Shown in pieces: positions 33,010-41,111 of a DNA stretch of 41,111 nt. A program made the position numbers and the translations under genes. The notes below the pieces were generated by a model, which was not told the DNA's origin, did no database searches, and saw only the letters and a list, made by a program, of their open reading frames with translations. Positions within the stretch are counted from its first letter, which is position 1. Every line of letters begins with the position of its first letter. The DNA is from a virus: IMG/VR virus record IMGVR_UViG_3300032242_001204, positions 1 through 41,111 of that record, one strand, 5' to 3'.

Positions 33010-33018
33010 TGGTATAAT
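33010..33018 (+). promoter_or_regulatory. Extended -10 promoter TGGTATAAT
   Basis: TGG-TATAAT in the 42-bp gap after the hub gene, then a short leader with AAGGAG before the ATG at 33042. Exactly the same nine bases as at 6748 and 15350. No -35. Confidence 0.6.
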
Positions 33019-33041
33019 TATAGAATAACAAGGAGCAAAAA

Positions 33042-33557
33042 ATGGCATATATAAAAATATCGGACCCAAAGATCATTGATCTACCAACAATCCATCAGAT
33101 CATAAATGTGGTAAATCAGCATAGCGATAATATATCTGCTTTGACAAATAACTTTGGAAGCATACTTAGCGGTCCAAGCACAGCTAATAATACCACTCAG
33201 TATCAATATGATATGTCATCTCAACAAATTTTTTATGGAGTTACTTCTTTTAATTCAAGCTCAACATGGAGCAAATCATATAACGAATATACAACTTCAG
33301 TAACTTTTGCGCTTCCTTTTGGAGTAACACCGATAGTTACAGCCACGATTCACACATCTGGACAAACAGCATTGGCAACGGGAACTGGAGCTAGCAACCC
33401 GTTTCAAAATTTAATAACAAGAACTTTTCCAGACTCAACAACTCCATTAGCTAAAGTAAACATAGTTTTAAAAAACCCTACTCTTGCATCTTCTGACACT
33501 GGTTTTATAAAAAGTGGATCCGTATTTGTTCATTGGATAGCAATAGGTCATAAGTAA
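33042..33557 (+). CDS. Small tail protein with H-type-lectin-like domain
   Basis: 171 residues; AAGGAG upstream. Residues 1-55 form a helical oligomerisation segment (IDLPTIHQIINVVNQHSDNI). Residues 75-171 read FYGVTSFNSSSTWSKSY, TTSVTFALPFGVTPIVTATIHTSG and SGSVFVHWIAIGHK, a six-strand sandwich like the H-type lectin domain used by phage fibres to bind sugars. Trimeric or hexameric binding is likely. It sits between the hub and a large adhesin, as receptor-binding proteins do. Confidence 0.65.
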   Translation: MAYIKISDPKIIDLPTIHQIINVVNQHSDNISALTNNFGSILSGPSTANNTTQYQYDMSSQQIFYGVTSFNSSSTWSKSYNEYTTSVTFALPFGVTPIVTATIHTSGQTALATGTGASNPFQNLITRTFPDSTTPLAKVNIVLKNPTLASSDTGFIKSGSVFVHWIAIGHK

Positions 33558-33573
33558 AAAAGGGGGGTAATCT

Positions 33574-36500
33574 GTGAAGATAACTAATTTAAGTCCTACT
33601 TATACATCTGATTCTTCTTATATGAAGAAGCAGCCTATTCCTATTGATATAAAACTTGATCCAACTTCTAATTCTATTACCGCACCATTTAAACAAGCAA
33701 AATGGAATGGTTATATATCTCCTATTGGTGGAAATAAAAATTTAACAGCATACCTACTTGGCCTACAAAATAATTTTAATATTGGTCCCGCCGATGTAAC
33801 GCCTAGCAATAGCGATGGTTCAGTTAATACTCCAGAAACAGGAACTCCCCCATTACAAGTTGCTAATTTAGCAGCTTCTTATGTTGGCGGGGATGTTGTG
33901 TTAACATTTGATTTTGATGTTACAGATCCAGCCAACCAATATGCCCTTTATTTTAATGTAGGATTATCTGTAGATGGAGGATCAACCTACACAATAATTG
34001 TTCCATCTTATGATATAACAACTTTATCAACAACATCAATAAATCAAACAGTTACTGTAAAAAGTGATGCTAGTGGATTTGCAGATTCAACTTCTTTTAA
34101 TTATGTTGAAGTAGCAACATATGACACTTCAGCCCAAACTGCTGGATATGTTACTGCATCTTTATCTGGAAGTTATATTTGCCTTTTGCCTGCTCCTATA
34201 ATATCAGAACAGAATGCAGTATCTTCATATATAATAACTACTACAAATATAGATGCTGCAAAAGCAATACCAAATGGAAAATTTTCATCAGAAATAATTC
34301 AAGAGTATGTGACGACCACAACTGGAGCATCACCCGCAACAATTGATGCTGAGGCTGCGTCAAATGGTGGATGGAAACAAGTTGGAGAGCCAAGAACAAC
34401 AAGCCCAGCTGTAATATTTAATAATGATGGATACCATCGTTGGATTAGAGCATACTTTAAAGATTTGAATGGCGGTCATTCACCGATATCAAATTATGTT
34501 GAAGCTACCCCGCAACCATTAATACCAAATAATACTTTGCCTCCTAGCGGAGTATCAAATGCGTCTGCTGCATTTGGCGGGACTTCAGGAGATGATATTG
34601 TTGTATCATATACCCTACCAACAATAAGCCAATCAGACCCTAACGCTTTAGTATCATTAAAGGTAAAACTAGTACCGACATCTCAACCTACACAATCAGG
34701 ATTTTTTTATCATACAGTAGTATCTGGTGAAACCAATTTCACAATATCTTCAAACTTAATATTTGCACAATTTGGAAATTACTATTCTTCATATTCTGGA
34801 ACTGTAGTAGGTGTTTCGCAATATGGTACTGAAAGTACAACAGTTGCTACTATATCTACATTTACAAAAACAGATACTTTAAGCACAGTCTTACCAGTTG
34901 CAACTATTGCAAATATAATTGACGGCTATACAGTTCAATTTGATTTTGCTAATACTATAGCAAGTACTGGTCAGGTATATCAATTCTTTATTGACCCTAC
35001 TCCATGGATTGGAAATAATACAAACTATGCTATTCCAGATTATTTTAATGCAACATTTTCTTCTTGGTCAAATTCAAATCCAAATCAAGTAGTTGTTTCA
35101 AGCTTGACTGCAGAAAACGGTAGTTTCCCTATACCATCTGGAACATTGCCTTATGCTGGGTACAAGATAACAGGAACAAACATTCCAGCAAACACTTGGA
35201 TAACTTCTATATCTGGTACTGGTCCTACATACACTTTAAATCTTAATAATAATTTAACACAAGCTCCATCTGGAACATTTAGTATGCAAAGTAAAGTTTA
35301 TGATGGAATTGGACCAGCAAACGTATTTACCCAATACTACAATACAATTTATATTGTTGTTGTTTTTTATAGTAAGTATGGAACTAGATCTAAAAACTTA
35401 TTACTTAGTGCATCTCCAGTAAACCCCGCTACATCTGTAATTGCAAATGCTGTGCAGATAGGTGCGGGTGGTGCAATTTATGTTGGTACTAGTAAAGATA
35501 GCGGATCAAGAATAGTATTAGGCCCATCCATTAATAAAGGACCAGATGGAACATCTTCCTCTTACTCTGGCATATTTGCATTTGACTATGGTGCCACTTC
35601 CAGCAGTGCAGCAAGCACAGCAATAATTACAAACCCTTCAGCAGGAAGTTATACTTTTGAAACGACTAACGCAAAAATAGCTGACTGGGCTATTAATGGC
35701 ACACAAATTCAAAATACATTATCTGACAGTGCTACAAATTATGTAGGTTTATCAGCAACTGGCACTTACGCATTTTGGGCTGGTTCGCCATCAAGCGGAG
35801 GAAGTGCATTAGCTAAGTTTACTGTAACGCCACAAGGAGCGGTAGTAGCAAGAAACATTCAAATTATAGGTAGTGGTAACAATTCTGACACCCTACTTAG
35901 TGCTGGTTCTAATTTTACCGTTAAAGGCGATGGAACAATAACGGCTAGAAATGCAACAATAAATGGTCATTTGAATGTAGATCAATCTTCAACTTTTAAT
36001 AGTGATATTACTTTGGGATCCAATGCATATCTTTTGGCTTTGCCTTCTGGTTCAACTATAGATACTGGACCAAGTGTGCAGATAGCTGGAGCAGGTCTTG
36101 TTGCATATGGATCTACAAGCAGAGCCCCAACAACTCAAATAACGGCAGATCCAACAAAAATTATTGGGCTTGATAAAGATGGAAATAAAGCCGTAATAGC
36201 AGTTTCTTACGCAACTGAAGAAAACACTCCTATATCATTTTATACAAATGCAGCAATGCTTGGATCACCTACTGGTTCTAATCCTTGGATAGTTTCAAAT
36301 AATAAAATTTCTTCTGGTAAGATTCAATTAGATTCAGCAAATCAATATATAACAGTATATCCTACAGCAGCAGACGGATCAACTGTTACAACTTCTGGAG
36401 TAAGGCTTTACGGATCTTCATCAACCTCAACAGGCTATGCAATTAGTGTCGGTTCATTAACCGCAACCCCTAAATTTTATGTAAATCATACTGGAAATAT

Positions 36501-37185
36501 GACTGCTCAAGATGCAACCATAGTGGGTACTGTAACAGCAAAGCAAGGTTATATAGGAGACACAAGTGTTACAAATGGAAAATATTGGACTATAAATTCA
36601 AACAACATTATATCAAATGGTACATCTTGGATTAAATTAGATGCGGCTACGGATTCTGTTATTTCTTATACCCCGAAAGCAACATCCCCAGGTTCTATTA
36701 TTACTTTTTCTGCGTTTTCAGCTGGTGGATTTATTGCTTCTGCTTCAGCTACTGCTTATGCAGGAACAAATGATGCCACTGCTACATCTACATCCCTTTC
36801 AGCAGGGTTAATATCATCAACAGGATATACTGTTCTTAAAACTGCTCAAGCTTTTCAAGTTTTTGGAACAAGTCAAGCTTCAGGGGCATTGCCGATGATA
36901 TCCATAGATCCAACTGGTAATTCAACAGTTTGGACAAACAACGGGGTACCTCAAGTTGTAGGATCTTCATTTACATCAATAAACACACAAGTGATTTATT
37001 TAAACACAGATGATATAATTATCGGTAACTCAGGAACTGGTAATACTTATTTTAATGGTTATTCAAGAATAAGAAATATAACTCCAGTAGATGGCTCTGG
37101 ACAATATCTAAGAAATATCTGGATAAGCCCTTCATCATCTACACCATCTGGAGGATTTGTTGGCGACCTTTGGGTTACATATTAA
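33574..37185 (+). CDS. Large minor tail protein with Ig/Fn3-like and shaft repeats
   Basis: 1203 residues, GTG start after AGGGGGG. The N-terminus (PIPIDIKLDPTSNSITAPFKQAKWNGYISP) looks like an attachment segment. Residues 90-440 hold three Ig/Fn3-like domains (LAASYVGGDVVLTFDFDV, VSNASAAFGGTSGDDIVVSYTLP). The second half carries shaft-type repeats: AKFTVTPQGAVVARNIQI, NFTVKGDGTITARNATINGHLNV, FYVNHTGNMTAQDATIVGTVTAKQGYIGD. Each matches a beta-helical unit found before receptor-binding tips. It is a likely host-range protein or tip spike. The gene after it begins ten bases later. Confidence 0.75.
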   Translation: MKITNLSPTYTSDSSYMKKQPIPIDIKLDPTSNSITAPFKQAKWNGYISPIGGNKNLTAYLLGLQNNFNIGPADVTPSNSDGSVNTPETGTPPLQVANLAASYVGGDVVLTFDFDVTDPANQYALYFNVGLSVDGGSTYTIIVPSYDITTLSTTSINQTVTVKSDASGFADSTSFNYVEVATYDTSAQTAGYVTASLSGSYICLLPAPIISEQNAVSSYIITTTNIDAAKAIPNGKFSSEIIQEYVTTTTGASPATIDAEAASNGGWKQVGEPRTTSPAVIFNNDGYHRWIRAYFKDLNGGHSPISNYVEATPQPLIPNNTLPPSGVSNASAAFGGTSGDDIVVSYTLPTISQSDPNALVSLKVKLVPTSQPTQSGFFYHTVVSGETNFTISSNLIFAQFGNYYSSYSGTVVGVSQYGTESTTVATISTFTKTDTLSTVLPVATIANIIDGYTVQFDFANTIASTGQVYQFFIDPTPWIGNNTNYAIPDYFNATFSSWSNSNPNQVVVSSLTAENGSFPIPSGTLPYAGYKITGTNIPANTWITSISGTGPTYTLNLNNNLTQAPSGTFSMQSKVYDGIGPANVFTQYYNTIYIVVVFYSKYGTRSKNLLLSASPVNPATSVIANAVQIGAGGAIYVGTSKDSGSRIVLGPSINKGPDGTSSSYSGIFAFDYGATSSSAASTAIITNPSAGSYTFETTNAKIADWAINGTQIQNTLSDSATNYVGLSATGTYAFWAGSPSSGGSALAKFTVTPQGAVVARNIQIIGSGNNSDTLLSAGSNFTVKGDGTITARNATINGHLNVDQSSTFNSDITLGSNAYLLALPSGSTIDTGPSVQIAGAGLVAYGSTSRAPTTQITADPTKIIGLDKDGNKAVIAVSYATEENTPISFYTNAAMLGSPTGSNPWIVSNNKISSGKIQLDSANQYITVYPTAADGSTVTTSGVRLYGSSSTSTGYAISVGSLTATPKFYVNHTGNMTAQDATIVGTVTAKQGYIGDTSVTNGKYWTINSNNIISNGTSWIKLDAATDSVISYTPKATSPGSIITFSAFSAGGFIASASATAYAGTNDATATSTSLSAGLISSTGYTVLKTAQAFQVFGTSQASGALPMISIDPTGNSTVWTNNGVPQVVGSSFTSINTQVIYLNTDDIIIGNSGTGNTYFNGYSRIRNITPVDGSGQYLRNIWISPSSSTPSGGFVGDLWVTY

Positions 37186-37194
37186 AGGAATATA

Positions 37195-40100
37195 ATGGGA
37201 CTATTTGTAAATAAAAGCTCTTGGTCATCTTCCTCATCCACAAAACTTTGGGCAAAATCTTCAAGCGGTTGGAAGCAAGCGGTAAAGGGTTTTGTTAATA
37301 CTGTTGTTGGCTGGGTACAATTCTACCCAACTGCGGGACCTTACTTTGGATATTCTTTAGAAATAACAGCGTCACCTACAAAATATCCTTCATCTGGAAC
37401 AAATTACCCAAAACTAACTGGAAAAACTTATCATTGGCAATCGGCTGGTGGCTTAGTACTAACTTATTCTTTTAAAAAATCTGCATCGGCAAATGGACCA
37501 TTTACGCTTGTAACTGGAAGCGGTGCCAGTGGAACTATATCTAATCCATCTTCAGGTTCATATAATACTGTCCAATATACAGTAGTGCCAGGAGATTTAA
37601 CTTCTGCAAACCCTACATATTTTGTTTTTGAAGTGGCGGGAAATGATAACAGTGGAAACACTACAGAATCAAGCTATACAAATTCAAATACCTCAGTAAA
37701 TGTAGCATCAGTTTATGGTCCAGATGTAACTATGGGTGCAGGTTATTGGCAATCTGGCCCATATTTTTCAAATTCTAGCACGGTTTATTACGTAGGAACA
37801 GCAACCAATGCTTCATATACAAGAACATATATAACAAGAAGTGATGGAACTGTAATATTAAATGACACTACATTTAGTTCTAAGGTTTTAAATAACGTAG
37901 GACAAAAGCCTACAGACAATAAAGGTTCTGTATATCAAATACTTTTTGATAGTACAGATGTAGGAAAAACTTATAGTGCTTATTCTATAGCTTATGATGC
38001 AAGTAATAACGGTACAACTGGAAATACAGCTACTATGTCAACTGCTGTTGTAGCCCCGTTTGATAGGGCGACACAACCAACTACAACATTATCTGGAACA
38101 TATTTAGCTTTTGGATATCAGCTGCTTGGAAATACTGGAACATTTAATAGCACTCCGCAGGGAGTAAGATATGCTTGGCAATTTTCGTCAACAAATAAAG
38201 CGGGAAGTTGGCAGACAATGTACGATAGTTCAGGCCAACCAATTAGCGGAAATCTAGGTACTGGAGATTCAACACAAGGACAAAATCATTACTTAACAAT
38301 ACCTTCTTATTTTTATGATTCTACTGGAACTAAACTTAGCGGTACAACAAATGGTTATATTAGATTTTATTCAACAGGATATCTTTCTGGAATATTTTCT
38401 AGCGAACCAACAAATACTGGATTGGGACCTATCTTTGATGCCACTCCAACCCAAGCTTCTGCAGCTGTAATAAATCCTCCCACCACTATAACAAAGTCCA
38501 CAACTGCAAATATCGGAAATTGGAATTGGACTCCAGATTTATTTGAATATCATCTATATTGGTTAGACCCAAACACCTACACTCCGTACCCATTAACTAC
38601 AAGTCTTCAACCAGTATCAATTACAAATAGAAGTATAACAAGCGGGACAAGAGCAACTTTAACAACATCACGTCCTGGCGGATTTAGAACAAATAAACCA
38701 AATGGAACACAAGAAAACTTAGTGATTACTGGAGTAGATACTTTATTTAATGGCTCTTGGCCTATAACTGGTGTAATATCAAATTATGTAACAATAGATT
38801 TATCTGGAACTCCTGCATACAGCTATACAGATGTTTATACAGCAAATTCTAGTTATATAACATATCAATCAAATTTGTATAAATGTGTATTAAATTTGTC
38901 CAAACCCACAACTTTTTCTTATTCTGCAAGTTATTCTTATGGAGACAATGTTACTAGTACATATAGATATTATTGCACTACTGCTTATAACGGAAATGGT
39001 TGGAGCTCTGTAACAACATATAGTGCTGGAAGTACAGTAATTTATGCTAATCATTTATATTCTTCAGTTGGAAATAATAACCTTAATCATTCCCCGACAG
39101 GAGTAAATGGTTATATTTATTGGACAGATTTAGGAGATGTTACACCAAGTGCGGGTATATATTGGAGACTTGTTAATCCTTTGGACACTTTTTTCTTTAG
39201 TTCTGTAACTAATTTAAATACATCAAGTAATGGATCCGCATATGGAACTTGTTATAATGAAGGTGTTTATTTACCTGCATCCTACAATAACTTTACTCAC
39301 CCATTTACAATTCCAAATTTTGATTATATTAGAGGCCAAGATTTAACAGGACTAACTTTGCAACTTAATGTTACTGCAATAAATACAACGACGGGAACTG
39401 GATATGCAGCAGTCTCAAAACAAATATATGGATTAAGCTCATTAACTTTAGGTTCTGTAACAAATGGAGATGCTGTAGCATCTATTCCATTTACGTTAAC
39501 AAATGGCGGGTACGTAACTGTTTCAATATCACCATCTAAAGATGTAGTCTATCCAACTTTAATATATGCAGATCCTGTAAATAAAACTCCTTATAGCGGT
39601 ACTATAAATATATCAGGGCTTACAAATGGAACAGTTTATACTTTGACTGTTACACCATATAATCCAGATGGATATGTTGGAAGTTCTATAAATGCAACAT
39701 TAAATCCAGCCCCTAAACCATCTGCATTTACTTACTATGCCTACGATGCCTCAATTTATCCAACTACCCCATCCACACCTACGCTTACAAAAGGAACTGG
39801 TGTTTATGCAAATGATGTGTTTGTTGATTGGACATCTTCAAAGCCAGCAAATACAGATTATTATGTAGAATATTTTTATGGAACGGCTTACAACAATGGT
39901 TCCTATACTATTTCAAATCCACAAAGCAGTAGTTATGGTGGGGTTATAAATAGCTTTAAATTAGATGGATCTGTAGATCTTGGTGGTGGAAATACATACG
40001 AAGACTATTGGCCTATGTCTGGAAGTGGAATTTTTTATGAATATATAGTTGCATATGGCAATAATAAAACGGCAGGAGTTACTTGGACCGCATCAACTAA

Positions 40101-41111
40101 TGCAAATAGTTATGTGGTTAATTATACAATTTCTGGAGCATCTGCTGGAAATGGAACTTATACAAGTGCAGCTTTAAATTCTTATACATCATCTTATGGC
40201 ATAGATCTAAGTACAATTGGCGGAACTGTTACTTTTAATAGTGTTACTGCATATGCCTCAGCAGATGGTACTGGAACAAATTTAACTCCAGCAACACTTC
40301 AAAATGGACAAAGTGCTTCTACATCCCCATCAATTAAAACTTCTACTGGATCAACTGGATATATAAACTTTACATATAGCACTCCCGCACCGTCAGACCC
40401 AACATTTATATTTTCTAGTGGAAGTGCATCTGCACAAGGTTATATATATGTAACTTCCACTGGTGCTACTTCGATAAGCTATACCATATTTTATAGTTCA
40501 AATGGTACTGGTATTAGTGGTCGTGGAAACTTTAATACCTATACATCTTATGATTCTGGTACATTTAGTAGTTCATCTGGAATATACTATCTTCCAAAAA
40601 ACGGTTATTATTACATGTCAGCAACATCTTCAAACGCTTCAGGAAACAATCCTGGATCAACAAGATATTCAAACGGAACTGGACAAACTGGAACAGTAGC
40701 TAACTGGGGATACGCTGGTACTCCAGATCAACCAGCATCTCCGTTGTCAGTTACAGCAGCATCTAGTTCTGAAATAGATATATCTTGGGCTGCACCAGTA
40801 GACACCCCGAGTGCAACATTGCATAAAAACAATGTAGAAACATATGAAATTTGGTGGCAATCAAGCGCAACACCAGCACCAGCTTCAACGGTAACTGCAG
40901 ATTATCCTGGAATCACAACAACATCCTATCCCAATACTGGACTTTCCGCAAACACTACGAGATATTACTATGTTAGATCTAGAAATAGTCTTAACACTCA
41001 GACTGGACAATCTTTAATAAGTGCTTGGGTATACGCAGGCGGTGCCACAACTTCCGCAGTAACACCACCGTTCTTCCCACCGTTCTTCCCACCGTTCTTC
41101 CCACCGTTCTT
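37195..41111 (+). CDS. Very large modular adhesin ending in a second FFPP repeat (3'-truncated)
   Basis: Open from ATG 37195 (AAGGA upstream) to the last base, at least 1305 residues, with no stop that I can find. The N-terminus MGLFVNKSSW, KLWAKSSSGWKQAVKGFV and VVGWVQFYP is a common tail-tip attachment motif. Many Ig/Fn3-like domains follow. Near residues 600-646, WSSVTTYSAGSTVIYANHLY, followed by HSP and YWTDLG, is like a chitin/cellulose-binding CBM5/12 domain. The last complete domain (ASPLSVTAASSSEIDISWAAP, YEIWWQSSA, TRYYYVRSRNS) is Fn3. After TSAVT the protein enters PPFFPPFF repeats at 41065 and is cut by the window edge. It is probably the main carbohydrate-binding tail protein. Confidence 0.8.
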   Translation, partial: MGLFVNKSSWSSSSSTKLWAKSSSGWKQAVKGFVNTVVGWVQFYPTAGPYFGYSLEITASPTKYPSSGTNYPKLTGKTYHWQSAGGLVLTYSFKKSASANGPFTLVTGSGASGTISNPSSGSYNTVQYTVVPGDLTSANPTYFVFEVAGNDNSGNTTESSYTNSNTSVNVASVYGPDVTMGAGYWQSGPYFSNSSTVYYVGTATNASYTRTYITRSDGTVILNDTTFSSKVLNNVGQKPTDNKGSVYQILFDSTDVGKTYSAYSIAYDASNNGTTGNTATMSTAVVAPFDRATQPTTTLSGTYLAFGYQLLGNTGTFNSTPQGVRYAWQFSSTNKAGSWQTMYDSSGQPISGNLGTGDSTQGQNHYLTIPSYFYDSTGTKLSGTTNGYIRFYSTGYLSGIFSSEPTNTGLGPIFDATPTQASAAVINPPTTITKSTTANIGNWNWTPDLFEYHLYWLDPNTYTPYPLTTSLQPVSITNRSITSGTRATLTTSRPGGFRTNKPNGTQENLVITGVDTLFNGSWPITGVISNYVTIDLSGTPAYSYTDVYTANSSYITYQSNLYKCVLNLSKPTTFSYSASYSYGDNVTSTYRYYCTTAYNGNGWSSVTTYSAGSTVIYANHLYSSVGNNNLNHSPTGVNGYIYWTDLGDVTPSAGIYWRLVNPLDTFFFSSVTNLNTSSNGSAYGTCYNEGVYLPASYNNFTHPFTIPNFDYIRGQDLTGLTLQLNVTAINTTTGTGYAAVSKQIYGLSSLTLGSVTNGDAVASIPFTLTNGGYVTVSISPSKDVVYPTLIYADPVNKTPYSGTINISGLTNGTVYTLTVTPYNPDGYVGSSINATLNPAPKPSAFTYYAYDASIYPTTPSTPTLTKGTGVYANDVFVDWTSSKPANTDYYVEYFYGTAYNNGSYTISNPQSSSYGGVINSFKLDGSVDLGGGNTYEDYWPMSGSGIFYEYIVAYGNNKTAGVTWTASTNANSYVVNYTISGASAGNGTYTSAALNSYTSSYGIDLSTIGGTVTFNSVTAYASADGTGTNLTPATLQNGQSASTSPSIKTSTGSTGYINFTYSTPAPSDPTFIFSSGSASAQGYIYVTSTGATSISYTIFYSSNGTGISGRGNFNTYTSYDSGTFSSSSGIYYLPKNGYYYMSATSSNASGNNPGSTRYSNGTGQTGTVANWGYAGTPDQPASPLSVTAASSSEIDISWAAPVDTPSATLHKNNVETYEIWWQSSATPAPASTVTADYPGITTTSYPNTGLSANTTRYYYVRSRNSLNTQTGQSLISAWVYAGGATTSAVTPPFFPPFFPPFFPPF
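41065..41111 (+). repeat. Start of a second FFPP-coding repeat
   Basis: Four near-identical 12-bp units of CCACCGTTCTTC, encoding Pro-Pro-Phe-Phe, run to the window edge. The region just before it (GCAGTAACACCACC) resembles the lead-in to the repeat at 1963 (CCG here, CCA there). The true length cannot be seen. Confidence 0.85.

Noticed and set aside
1-41111. Window taken as a complete circular genome because FFPP repeats occur near both ends
   Set aside because: The first and last bases do not continue each other: the window begins in a fibre gene, not in FFPP, and essential genes such as terminase are missing.
1-41111. tRNA genes, integrase, lysis or terminase genes
   Set aside because: I looked for these among the gaps and frames and found nothing that supports them.

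Overview
The window is a stretch of an A/T-rich tailed-phage genome (or an integrated copy of one). All convincing genes lie on the + strand and are tightly packed, often with ATGA or TAATG overlaps. The structural genes follow a long-tailed siphovirus plan: HK97-type portal, XkdF-like protease with a fused scaffold, HK97-fold capsid, connectors, tail terminator, tail tube, frameshifted tail-assembly chaperone, a 2680-residue tape measure, tail-tip genes and large adhesins. I see no terminase, lysis, replication or lysogeny genes and no tRNA, so those lie outside. The style of the tail chaperone, protease and tail genes resembles actinobacteriophages. With the low GC this suggests, but does not prove, a low-GC planktonic actinobacterium as host.

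Layout. 1-2274: the end of a repeat-rich tail-fibre gene, then a fibronectin-III protein whose C-terminus is about 80 residues of Phe/Pro (FFPP) repeat capped by six cysteines. 2281-2321: a perfect 17-bp hairpin. 2353-3080: two small proteins, one tail-fibre-like and one Cys4-type. 3080-10253: an accessory cassette with six 2-oxoglutarate/Fe(II) oxygenases of the prolyl-4-hydroxylase type, all keeping their metal and co-substrate residues, interleaved with three DUF6065-like proteins and closed by a short-chain dehydrogenase. 10257-10945: three small proteins. 10946-19202: head, neck and tail tube. 19307-27971: chaperone and tape measure. 27972-41111: tail tip and adhesins. The last gene runs off the window just as it enters a second FFPP repeat after an Fn3 domain.

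The most interesting possibility is that the oxygenase cassette and the two FFPP proteins form one system: a virus-encoded hydroxylation pathway that modifies proline-rich adhesin tails, comparable in logic to collagen. This is inference. The sequence shows the genes, the intact active sites and the proline-rich tails, but not the substrate.

Regulation. Eight sites read TGn-TATAAT or a close variant, with no recognisable -35 box, and lie ahead of gene groups. They look like a phage promoter class. Two strong GC-rich terminators follow the capsid and tail-tube genes, which also share an identical ribosome-binding leader. A CCCAAAC slippery site in the correct frame joins the two chaperone frames, and a strong internal Shine-Dalgarno inside the protease gene probably makes free scaffold.
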